The notes under the pieces were generated by a model. The model did not search any database. It had not been told where the DNA came from and saw nothing but the letters and a program-made list of their open reading frames with translations. A stretch of DNA of 64,000 nt from Burkholderiales bacterium JOSHI_001 (lineage in GTDB: Bacteria; Pseudomonadota; Gammaproteobacteria; Burkholderiales; Burkholderiaceae_C): positions 612,921-676,920 of the forward strand of contig CM001438.1 of NCBI GenBank assembly GCA_000244995.1. Direction: 5' to 3'. A program made the translations under genes and the position numbers. This document shows, piece by piece, positions 8,002 to 16,028 of this stretch. How positions within the stretch are numbered: position 1 is the first letter of the stretch; the number at the start of each line of letters is the position of its first letter.

Positions 8002-10689
8002 GTGTCCACCGTCATCGTCTGCAGGACGCGCCTGCTGACATCAAGACAGGCGGCCCAGGCGGCGCGGCGTGGCCTGGAAATCAACCCTGCCAACGCCACT
8101 GAGCAGACCGTTCTGGCGCCTGATCGGCGGCGTGGTGGCCAGCGCCGCCTGGCCTTGGTGATCGCGCGCCGCTGGCCGGCAAGCGGTGCACAGCTGACCG
8201 TGCAGTTTCTTGACAACCCCTCTGTTGCGTTGCGCAAGCGCTTGCTCTTGCACATGAACGCATGGGGCGAACATGCCAACGTGCGTTTCGACGAGACGCA
8301 GGGCCAGGGCATGGTGCGTGTCGCGCGGCTGCAGCAACCGGAGGCCGATGCCGGCTTCTGGTCCTACGTGGGCACCGAGATCCTCGGCATCGAGCCCGAG
8401 CTGCCAACGATGAACCTCGAAGGGTTCACAATGAGGACGCCTGAGTCGGAGTTCTTGCGGGTGGTGCGCCACGAGGCAGGCCACACTCTGGGCTTCGAAC
8501 ATGAACACATGCGCAGCGAGTTGGTCAAGCGCATCGACCGCCGCAAGGCCATCGCGTACTACCGACGCAGCGATGGCTGGACGCCGAAAGAGACCGAGGA
8601 GCAGGTGCTGACGCCGCTGAAGGCGCGCTCGCTGATGAGCACGACCGAGAGCGACCCCCTGTCGATCATGTGTTACCAGATTCCGGCTGAGATCACCAAG
8701 GACGGCGCGGCCATTCCTGGTGGCACCGATATCAATGCCAAGGACCATGCTTTCGCCGCGAAGGTGTATCCGAAGCGGGCGCGCGCTGCTGTGCCGCAGT
8801 CCGAGGCCGCGGCGCAGAGCGCGTCTGCTGCGGCGCCGCCGCCCGCTGCGATGACAGCATATCGCGGCCGAGCCTTGGAGCCGGCCGACGATGCGCTGCA
8901 GATCGTGGTGCTCGACGGTTTCGACGCCGTCACGGGCCAGACCAACTCGGCACCCGGACAGGCGACATTCGCTCGCGTGTTTGCCAGCTACCGCGGCGCC
9001 CGCGTGATGCAGCCGATGCGTCTGCGCTCTGATGGGCCGGGCAACACGACGCTGTTCGGCAAGATCATCGGCACGCACGAGCGCATCAAGGCCTATACAA
9101 ACCGCGAGCGCGGCACACTGCCGTCCGACGCCGAGATGATGGCCTTCGGCCATGAACTCTTTGAGACGCTCTTCCAGGGCGAGGTGCGGCGGCTCTACGA
9201 TGAAGCGCGTTCGCGCCAGCAGGGCCGCAAGCTCGACGTGGTGCTGACATCCATGATCTCGTGGATTGCCGAGAAGCCCTGGGAGTTTGCCTACGACCGC
9301 ACGCGGCGCAGTTTTCTGGCCACCGAGGAGGTGCACTTCGTCCGCAATGCCCTGGCCGCGGTGCCCGCGGACATCGTCCCGCGGCGCCGCGGGCCGCTGC
9401 GCATCCTGGTGGCGGCGGCGCAGCCGCTGGGCTTCGGCCTGCTGTCGGTCGCACAGGAAGAAGAGGTCGTTCGGCGCGGCTTCGAGGCGCTCATCAGCGA
9501 CGGCCTGGCGGTGGTCCAGACGCTGCAGCGGGCCACGCCGAGTGCCATTCTCGGCTGCGTGTCGACCACGCAGTTTGACATCGTGCACTTCATCGGGCAT
9601 GGCGCCTTTGACGATGTCACTGGGGTCGGCTCGCTCGTGTTCGAAGACGGCAACGGCGGCAGTCTGGAAGTGCCCGAGCGCTCGCTGCGCGAAATCTTTT
9701 GCGGGCGCGGCATCAGTCTGGTCTTCCTCAACGCATGCCAGACCGGCAGTGGCGGCAAGGCCGACTTCAACAAGGGTGTGGCGCAGTCACTGGTGTCGCA
9801 TGGCCTGCCCGCGTTGGTGGCCAACCAGTACAGCGTGCTCGATTCTTCGGCGACCGCCTTCGCGCAGCACTTCTACTGGGCACTGGCGCAGGGCCTGGGA
9901 GTGGGGCCCGCCGCACGTGATGCACGCATCGCCGTCAATTGTTCGATGCAGGGCGACATCATCGACTGGGCAGTGCCCGTGGTCTATGCACGGGATCCGT
10001 CCATGACCCTTTGCGATCCGCCCGTGGCGAGCTCGGCGGCGCCTGCCGCCGCGGCGCGCGCAGCCAGCCGCCGGCGCCATGCAGGCGGCCGGCGGCGTCT
10101 GGCGGTATGGGACATCGACGGCGTGTTCCCGGCACTGAAACACACGCTGCGGAGGATGAACGAGGTCCAGTCGGTTTTCGACTTCAACCTGGTCGAACTG
10201 TCTTCGCCCCTTGACATCTGGGACATGGACGAGAAGGCACCCGACGGCACGCCGTACCTGATGGCTGAGCGGCTGGCACAGCGCATGGAGTCGGCCACCC
10301 CAGAGCTTGGAGTTCAGGCGCTGGTGTGCATAACACGCCACTGGATGCGAAGCAAGGACACGCTCAACCTGTACGGCTGGTGGCCGTCGCAGCACAAGCC
10401 GCCGGTGTTGGTGATGTCGTTTGCCGGCTTCGACGGCCTGCTGGCCGAAGGCGCACCCACGGATCGGGCCCTGGCCAACCTGACGGTGAGCGCGCTGGCC
10501 GGGTTCATCGGCGGCATGCCTGCCCACACCCAAGGGCCGAAGAACTGCCCGATGTGGCACAACCCGAAGCGCCTGCTGGCGCACCTGACCGAAGTGCAGC
10601 GCTTCGACGCGGCGTGCCGCAAGCGCTTGCAGGCCTCACATGCGCCTGAACTGGCGGCGTTTGAACTGCTCCTGCAGGCCTTTGCATGA
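8002..10689 (+). CDS. Astacin-like metzincin fused to a CHAT caspase-like protease
   Basis: The start is GTG behind AAGGA, 11 bases after the amidase gene, giving 895 residues. Residues ~60-255 form a metzincin protease: H157-E-A-G-H161-x-x-G-x-x-H167-E matches the zinc signature of astacins, and 'SIMCY' (221-225) is the Met-turn. Residues ~380-665 form a CHAT domain (caspase-HetF associated with TPR), with catalytic His533 in 'HFIGHGAF' and Cys579 in 'FLNACQTG'. A Pro/Ala/Arg linker leads to a third domain (~700-895: 'AVWDIDGVFPAL', 'ITRHWMRSKDTLNLYGWWP') of unknown function. No signal peptide is visible. CHAT proteases are frequent in bacterial conflict and programmed-death systems; joining one to a second protease is unusual. 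Confidence 0.82.
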   Translation: MSTVIVCRTRLLTSRQAAQAARRGLEINPANATEQTVLAPDRRRGGQRRLALVIARRWPASGAQLTVQFLDNPSVALRKRLLLHMNAWGEHANVRFDETQGQGMVRVARLQQPEADAGFWSYVGTEILGIEPELPTMNLEGFTMRTPESEFLRVVRHEAGHTLGFEHEHMRSELVKRIDRRKAIAYYRRSDGWTPKETEEQVLTPLKARSLMSTTESDPLSIMCYQIPAEITKDGAAIPGGTDINAKDHAFAAKVYPKRARAAVPQSEAAAQSASAAAPPPAAMTAYRGRALEPADDALQIVVLDGFDAVTGQTNSAPGQATFARVFASYRGARVMQPMRLRSDGPGNTTLFGKIIGTHERIKAYTNRERGTLPSDAEMMAFGHELFETLFQGEVRRLYDEARSRQQGRKLDVVLTSMISWIAEKPWEFAYDRTRRSFLATEEVHFVRNALAAVPADIVPRRRGPLRILVAAAQPLGFGLLSVAQEEEVVRRGFEALISDGLAVVQTLQRATPSAILGCVSTTQFDIVHFIGHGAFDDVTGVGSLVFEDGNGGSLEVPERSLREIFCGRGISLVFLNACQTGSGGKADFNKGVAQSLVSHGLPALVANQYSVLDSSATAFAQHFYWALAQGLGVGPAARDARIAVNCSMQGDIIDWAVPVVYARDPSMTLCDPPVASSAAPAAAARAASRRRHAGGRRRLAVWDIDGVFPALKHTLRRMNEVQSVFDFNLVELSSPLDIWDMDEKAPDGTPYLMAERLAQRMESATPELGVQALVCITRHWMRSKDTLNLYGWWPSQHKPPVLVMSFAGFDGLLAEGAPTDRALANLTVSALAGFIGGMPAHTQGPKNCPMWHNPKRLLAHLTEVQRFDAACRKRLQASHAPELAAFELLLQAFA

Positions 10690-10709
10690 CTTGACGAGGA
10701 GACATCACC

Positions 10710-11867
10710 ATGCCCACCAAACGCAAACCACCCGCCCCGCCGCCGAAGAAGAAGGCGCCTGCAGCGGCCGCCGGCCCGCTGACGCTGGAACAGGCGCGCG
10801 CCATCGCCGGCGTGAGCACCGAGCCGGTCGCCTCCGCGGCCACCGCCGCGCGCCGTGGCGCGGCGCCGCGCCGGGCGCCGCGCGGCGGCCTTGGCGCAGC
10901 GGATGCCAGCACTTCGACCGCGACCCCCGCCACGGTAGCGATCGAGCGCCGCAAGCTCGCCATCGATGACCGCGAACAACGCACGCAGCGACTGCGCGAC
11001 TACAAGAGCACGATGGCACTGCTTCAGTCGCGTGGTGTCAAGGGTCTGCCAGCTGCGCCGCCCACCCAGCCGGGCCGCCGTCGGGCGCCTGGCGCGCCCG
11101 GGGCTGCCGCCGTGGCCACCGGCCCCTTGCGCATCATTGCCGAGGGCGACTCCTGGTTCGACTACCCCGTGCCATTCTTTGGCGGCGGCTTGGTGCCGCG
11201 GCTCGAAAGCCGCCTCGGTGTCCCGATCCTGAACCTGGCCAAGGCCGGCGACGAGACGCGGTTCATGCTGGGGGTTGAGCAGCGACAGCTGATTGCACGC
11301 CACTTCCGGGACGGCTGCCCCGATGGCACGCCCTGGGAACTGATGCTGTTTTCGGGTGGGGGCAACGACATCGTGGCCCAGCCGCTGGCGCTGTGGCTGA
11401 ACGAATTCAACCCGTCCGTGCCCCCAGCGAAGCTGCTGAACCAGGCGCGCTTTTCCAGCGCCCTGGCGCTGGTGCGGGCGGCCTACGAAGACCTGATCGC
11501 GATTCGCGATCTCGTCAGCCCGACAACTCAGTTGGCGTTTCATGGCTACGACTTTGCGATCCCTGACGGACGCGGCATCTGCCACATGGGGCCCTGGTTG
11601 AAGCCCGCCTTCGACCTGCACGGCTTTCCACCCGATCTGATGGCGTCCTCCGCGGTGGTGCGTGAAATGCTGATGCAACTGGCCGCCATGCTGAAGGCGC
11701 TGGAGTCGCATCCGCGGGTGAGCTTCATCAGCGCCCAAGGCACGCTGGCCGCCGTGAAGTCGTCCTGGCACAACGAGATGCACCCCTCCCGGGGTGGTTT
11801 CAACCAGATTGCCGACAAGTTTCATGCGGCCATCAGGACGATGTTTCCAGGCCGCGTGCTCGTTTGA
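10710..11867 (+). CDS. SGNH/GDSL-family hydrolase with basic N-terminal tail
   Basis: This 385-residue protein has the SGNH blocks in order: 'EGDSWF' with nucleophile Ser148, 'SGGGNDI' with Asn219, and 'EMHPSRGGFNQ' with catalytic Asp/His positions (His358). The family cleaves esters, including acyl or acetyl groups on polysaccharides and peptidoglycan. The first ~135 residues are a Lys/Pro/Ala-rich tail followed by a charged helix ('AIERRKLAIDDREQRTQR'), with no export signal. An AGGAG sits before the ATG, 20 bases after the CHAT gene. It is the last gene of the plus arm and converges on the MBL gene with a 26-base gap. Confidence 0.8.
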   Translation: MPTKRKPPAPPPKKKAPAAAAGPLTLEQARAIAGVSTEPVASAATAARRGAAPRRAPRGGLGAADASTSTATPATVAIERRKLAIDDREQRTQRLRDYKSTMALLQSRGVKGLPAAPPTQPGRRRAPGAPGAAAVATGPLRIIAEGDSWFDYPVPFFGGGLVPRLESRLGVPILNLAKAGDETRFMLGVEQRQLIARHFRDGCPDGTPWELMLFSGGGNDIVAQPLALWLNEFNPSVPPAKLLNQARFSSALALVRAAYEDLIAIRDLVSPTTQLAFHGYDFAIPDGRGICHMGPWLKPAFDLHGFPPDLMASSAVVREMLMQLAAMLKALESHPRVSFISAQGTLAAVKSSWHNEMHPSRGGFNQIADKFHAAIRTMFPGRVLV

Positions 11868-11893
11868 GCGTGTGAGCCGCAGTCCCGGGGTGC

Positions 11894-13246
11894 TCAGAAT
11901 TCGATGCGCGCTTCGACTACGCCGGTGTCGATGCGGAACAGCGGGCCAGCGGCGGGTGGCTGGTCGCTGCGCGCCACCTGTGCACCATGGTCCAGCAGGT
12001 CGGTCAGCAGTTCTTGTTTGGGGATGAACTTCCACATGGCGCGGGTCAGCGTGGAGGCCATCGCGCAGCAGCCACGCGGCATCAGCTTGCGCACGAAGTT
12101 CGGCGGCGTGGCGTTGTGGCTGCCGTGATGGCCGATCTTGAAGAATGACACGCGGCGCAGCAGCTCGCGCCATTGCGCGTCGTCGAGGATGTTCATCCAG
12201 GTGCCCCACTGCGCGTCGCCAGGGAACAGCAGCAGCGTGCCGGCCACGTCGAGCAGCAGGACCAGGCTGGTGCCATTGACGGCCTTGTCCAGGGCCACGG
12301 CAACCGCCAGCTCCGTCATGACACCGGCGCTGTTGATCAGCTGCAACTCCAGCGGCGAAAGCTGCCAGGGAACCGCCGCGGCGTCGACGACGAACTCCGG
12401 GGCGAAGGGGCGGATGCTGGCCACGGCGCCGTCGTCCAGCCGCGGCGCCGCGCCCAGCAGTCGCAGGTAGCCCTGGCCCTTTGGGGGGTCCATGTCGCGG
12501 ATGACCTCGGGGTCGCGTGACGGGCCCAGAACATGCACCCTGAGACCGGGCAGCACCGCCGTCTCGACCAGCCGCACCGGCTTGCCATCCGGCTTGTTCA
12601 CTTCGGGGAAAAACCGCCTCACTGGCGTGCCAGCAAAACCGCTGTGTAAGGTGCGCATCGCCGTGTCGTTGCTCAGCATCAGCGCGTTGGCCACCAAGTC
12701 GCGCGAGACGTCGAACTGGCGCTGGGCCTCGGCACCCACGGCCAGCGGCGCGGCGGCCAGGGCCTGGTTCAGGCCCAGTGCCAGCCGGCTCTGGGCCTCG
12801 CGGATGCGGCGCGCTTCGGCATCCGAAGGGTGTTCGGTCCAGGGCAGCCAGACTTCACGCACCTGCACCTGGCTCCAGGCGGCGTCGGCAAAACCGGAGA
12901 CATGGTCCTTGTGGCGGTGCGTGGCCACCACCACGTCGATGCGTGCCACGCCGTCGGCGTCGGTGGCGTCGGCAATGATGCGTTTGACGATTCCCCCCAT
13001 GGACCCGCCAGCCGCGGAGGATTCGACCGAACCGCAGTCGAACAGGATGCGCCGCTCTTGCGCGCCATCGGGAATCTTCACCAAAAAGGCGTCGCCGAAG
13101 CCGACGTTGTACATGCGCACCCTGATCGTGCGGGCAGCGTCCGCCTTCGCAGCTGCCGGCTTCGCGGGCGTCCTTGCGGACATCTTCTTTGCCCGCACCT
13201 TTTTCGCTGGCGGCACGGGGGCAACAGACTTCCTTGCCGTTGTCAT
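11894..13246 (-). CDS. Metallo-beta-lactamase-fold hydrolase (ComEC/Rec2-like)
   Basis: This 450-residue protein has a MBL-fold core: 'RMYNVGFGDAFLVKI' opens the fold, 'THRHKDHVSGF' (109-119) is the HxHxDH metal motif, and 'FKIGHHGSHNATPP' supplies the distal histidines as in ComEC-like soluble MBL proteins. No membrane segments are visible. The first ~40 residues are Lys/Ala/Pro-rich and histone-like, resembling the tail of the SGNH protein across the convergent junction. The ATG lies only 2 bases after the stop of the M4-like peptidase gene, so translation is probably coupled. Substrate unknown; relatives cleave phosphodiesters or nucleotides. This is the last gene of the minus arm. Confidence 0.8.
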   Translation of the reverse strand: MTTARKSVAPVPPAKKVRAKKMSARTPAKPAAAKADAARTIRVRMYNVGFGDAFLVKIPDGAQERRILFDCGSVESSAAGGSMGGIVKRIIADATDADGVARIDVVVATHRHKDHVSGFADAAWSQVQVREVWLPWTEHPSDAEARRIREAQSRLALGLNQALAAAPLAVGAEAQRQFDVSRDLVANALMLSNDTAMRTLHSGFAGTPVRRFFPEVNKPDGKPVRLVETAVLPGLRVHVLGPSRDPEVIRDMDPPKGQGYLRLLGAAPRLDDGAVASIRPFAPEFVVDAAAVPWQLSPLELQLINSAGVMTELAVAVALDKAVNGTSLVLLLDVAGTLLLFPGDAQWGTWMNILDDAQWRELLRRVSFFKIGHHGSHNATPPNFVRKLMPRGCCAMASTLTRAMWKFIPKQELLTDLLDHGAQVARSDQPPAAGPLFRIDTGVVEARIEF

Positions 13247-13248
13247 GT

Positions 13249-15066
13249 TCAGCCTCCGTGCAGGTTGGCGAAGTTCATCATCTCGGCCATGCGCATGGCC
13301 GCACCGTCGGTGCTGTAGTAGGGCGTCATCGCATTGGCCAGGTCGCAGCGCTCGACATAGCTCTTCTGCAACTCCACCCGCGCCTGGCTGGCGGCACCGG
13401 TCATCGGTTTGGCGATGCGGTAGCGGCAGGTGCCGGTGGACGATGCCACCAGGGTGCAGCCGCCGCGGAATGGCACGCCGCCGAACTGCGAGGTGCGCGA
13501 ACGGTCGACCTGCGCGAACTGGACCACCAACTCGATCAGCAGCCGCCCGCTGGGCGCGACGCGGAACACGGGGTGAAAGCCGCGCACCTGGATCTTCAGT
13601 GCCGGGTTGAGGTCGAGTCCGAACGCGTTGTCCACTGCATAGCGGTGCAGCGCGATAGCCAGTTCCTTGTTGACGTCCACGGCGTAGTCTTCGGGGTCGC
13701 CCGGCCCGACTTCCGCGGGCACTTCGGTGTGCGGCGCGTTGCCGTCGTCGAAGGCATGAACTGCCTGCACGAAGGCCACGCCGATGAGTTTCATCGCGTC
13801 TTCGTTCAGCACTGGCAGCTTGTTCTCGACCCGGTCCCACAACAGCGACTCTTCAGCCAGCGAACTGACCCCCGCCGGATAGATGCCGCGCAGCCGGAAG
13901 GCTTCGATCATTGCGCCGCGGCAATCGTGTTCGTCCTGAGGCACTAGCTCGAAGTCGGCGGTGATCATGGCGCGCAGGAAGTCGCCGAAGGTCACGTCCA
14001 CCGGCGGCAGGTAGTCGAAGGCGCGGATGCACATGTCCAATATGCGTTGCGCGGTGCGCGAAGCCTCGCCCGCTATGCGGTTGACTAGGTCGGGGTGCAG
14101 GTCACCCTGCGGCAGCGTGCCCGTGCCGCCGGTGGCGATGCGCACCAGATCAACGATGCGCCGCTGGTAGGTCTTGAAGAAACCGTCGAAGACCGCCGCC
14201 ACCAGCACTGAGCCGCGCTGGTGGGGCTCGATCACCGTCTCCGACAGCCGCGTGCCCGGCACATCCAGGGCCGAGCGCAGCGCCTTGCCGGTGCCGGTGG
14301 CGTAGCCGAACTGCTGCGCCAAATGCACCAAGCTGCTGGGAGATCGAATGTCCAGGCGTGTGCGCTGCAGCTGTTCGCGCAGGATCTCGGGAAAGGAAAA
14401 GTGCTGCAGCAGCGCGACGATGTCGGCAAAGCCTTCATGGAAGGCCAGCACGTCGGGATTCGAGGGCTCTAGGAACAAGGGGCGCAGCCGGTCGACGATG
14501 GCATGCGTCATCTCGTGGGCGATGACATCGTGCGACAGGCAGGTGAACACCGTCTGCCCCGGCAGGTTGGGCCCCGCGTCGTCGGCCTCAGCGCGGAAGT
14601 AGCCGAACAGGATGGCGTTCAGCCGCGGCTGATAGAAGGCGTTCGCGCCATAGAAGGCATGCGGGAACAAACGCAGCCGGTCATAGCTCGGGCTGTCTCT
14701 GCGGCTGCCCGAACCCAGGCGCAGCTTGCGACCCAGCGCGCGGTCGAAGTTCTCCAGCGTGCGCATGGCCACGGCGTAGACCATCTGCTGGTGGAACCGC
14801 GGGTCGGCCTCGGAAGGGTCGAGCCCCCCCTGCAGCAGGATGGCCCGGTGGTTGAGGTCCACCGGCGCATAAAAAGACTTCGTGTGGCCGTCGTAGTCGA
14901 TGACCGCCAGCCTGGCGCCGACCGGGCCGGGCTGCAGCGACTCGTTGTCGACCTCGATGCGTGCGCGATTGCCGAAGGTGCGACCCTGAAGCGGATCGGA
15001 GGCGAAGATCTTCAAGGGCCTGCGCGCGGCCTGCGCGACGCCGTCGGTGGTGGAGGGTCTGAACAT
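13249..15066 (-). CDS. M4-like (thermolysin-type) zinc metallopeptidase
   Basis: This 605-residue protein has H184-E-M-T-H188 in 'SHDVIAHEMTHAIVD' and the second-helix glutamate Glu211 in 'FHEGFADIVALL', the gluzincin arrangement of family M4. Unlike secreted thermolysins it has no signal peptide or obvious propeptide, and the C-terminal ~250 residues ('DPEDYAVDVNKELAIALHRY' onward) are an extra domain of unknown role. The ATG follows CGAGGAGACG with good spacing. It is 100 bases downstream of the HNH gene and translationally coupled to the MBL gene. It could process a partner protein of the island, but that is inference. Confidence 0.78.
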   Translation of the reverse strand: MFRPSTTDGVAQAARRPLKIFASDPLQGRTFGNRARIEVDNESLQPGPVGARLAVIDYDGHTKSFYAPVDLNHRAILLQGGLDPSEADPRFHQQMVYAVAMRTLENFDRALGRKLRLGSGSRRDSPSYDRLRLFPHAFYGANAFYQPRLNAILFGYFRAEADDAGPNLPGQTVFTCLSHDVIAHEMTHAIVDRLRPLFLEPSNPDVLAFHEGFADIVALLQHFSFPEILREQLQRTRLDIRSPSSLVHLAQQFGYATGTGKALRSALDVPGTRLSETVIEPHQRGSVLVAAVFDGFFKTYQRRIVDLVRIATGGTGTLPQGDLHPDLVNRIAGEASRTAQRILDMCIRAFDYLPPVDVTFGDFLRAMITADFELVPQDEHDCRGAMIEAFRLRGIYPAGVSSLAEESLLWDRVENKLPVLNEDAMKLIGVAFVQAVHAFDDGNAPHTEVPAEVGPGDPEDYAVDVNKELAIALHRYAVDNAFGLDLNPALKIQVRGFHPVFRVAPSGRLLIELVVQFAQVDRSRTSQFGGVPFRGGCTLVASSTGTCRYRIAKPMTGAASQARVELQKSYVERCDLANAMTPYYSTDGAAMRMAEMMNFANLHGG

Positions 15067-15166
15067 CTGGCGTCTCCTCGCGATGCCGGAAAATCATCGT
15101 GCCCGTGTAGGGCGAGTCACACAATCTGCGGGCGCTTTCGAGGTCGGGCTTGTGGCCGGCCAGATC

Positions 15167-16018
15167 TCAGGGCAGCGGCAGTTCGAAGTGCGTGCCTGTG
15201 GTCCGCTGCAAATTGGCCACAACACTTTCCAGTGCCTGCCGGGCGAACGCGCTGTAGGCACTGCGGCCCTGCCACATGTCATTGATCTGCTGGCGCACAC
15301 GCGCCAGCGTGCTGGCAGGGGCGTCGCTAAGCAGTTGCGCGAACATTGAGGCGAAGGCCTGTTTGGCCTGCAGGTAACTCAGCTCACGTTCGCTGACCAG
15401 TGCCTCGCGCAGGTTCAGCCCCAGCAGCTCGCAAGAATGCCGTGCCTCTTCGGTGAGCGGCTTGAGGGTGCCGTTGGGCAGAAATTCGAAGTGCTGCTTG
15501 GGATCGAAGCCCGGCTTCGACGGGTCGAGCAACAGGGCCTGTTCCTGGTCCAGATCGTCACTTGGCAAGGCGGCCCGGTGGCCGCGAACGGCGAAGTAGT
15601 CGCCTTTGCCGGCTGCAACACCCTCCAGGCCGTGGTGGCGCCGACGGTTGCAGTCGGTGCACGAGGGCAAGAGGTTGCGCCAGTCATAGGCCAGCCACCA
15701 GTAGCCGGGGTGTTCGATCTCGTCGTTCTGCAGCTTGACCTTCACGACCTTGCCGGTCTCGTCGCGGATCCGGCCCTTGGGCCGGTAGTGCTCCACATCG
15801 CCCGGTTGGTTGGCCGCGAGCAAGGTCTCGCAATACGCGCACTTGCCGTGCGACAGCTTCATCAGATAGGGCTTCGCCTCCTGGTAGACCACGTCCTGCA
15901 ACGCGACCTCCTGGCCAGGCTTGTACTGGCTGACCAGTTGGTCCATGGCCTGCTGCGCGCTGTCGTGCCAGTGCTTCCACTGGTCGTCTGCGAGGTCGGG
16001 GCGGGGAATCGGAATCAT
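15167..16018 (-). CDS. HNH endonuclease, PtuB / TIGR02646-like
   Basis: This 283-residue nuclease has the family pattern Cys60-xx-Cys63 ('GKCAYCE'), 'DVEHYRPKG' with His77, 'WWLAYDWRNLLPSC' and Cys120-xx-Cys123-Asn-Arg-Arg-Arg-His. This is the arrangement seen in PtuB of the Septu defence system and in HNH proteins accompanying ATPases in retron systems. The chosen ATG ('MIPIPRPDL') follows CGGAG and lies 10 bases after the ATPase stop, so the two genes are almost certainly co-transcribed. In characterised pairs the ATPase restrains or loads the nuclease, which degrades nucleic acid upon infection. That the same happens here is inference. Confidence 0.85.
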   Translation of the reverse strand: MIPIPRPDLADDQWKHWHDSAQQAMDQLVSQYKPGQEVALQDVVYQEAKPYLMKLSHGKCAYCETLLAANQPGDVEHYRPKGRIRDETGKVVKVKLQNDEIEHPGYWWLAYDWRNLLPSCTDCNRRRHHGLEGVAAGKGDYFAVRGHRAALPSDDLDQEQALLLDPSKPGFDPKQHFEFLPNGTLKPLTEEARHSCELLGLNLREALVSERELSYLQAKQAFASMFAQLLSDAPASTLARVRQQINDMWQGRSAYSAFARQALESVVANLQRTTGTHFELPLP

Positions 16019-16028
16019 GGCTCCGGGG

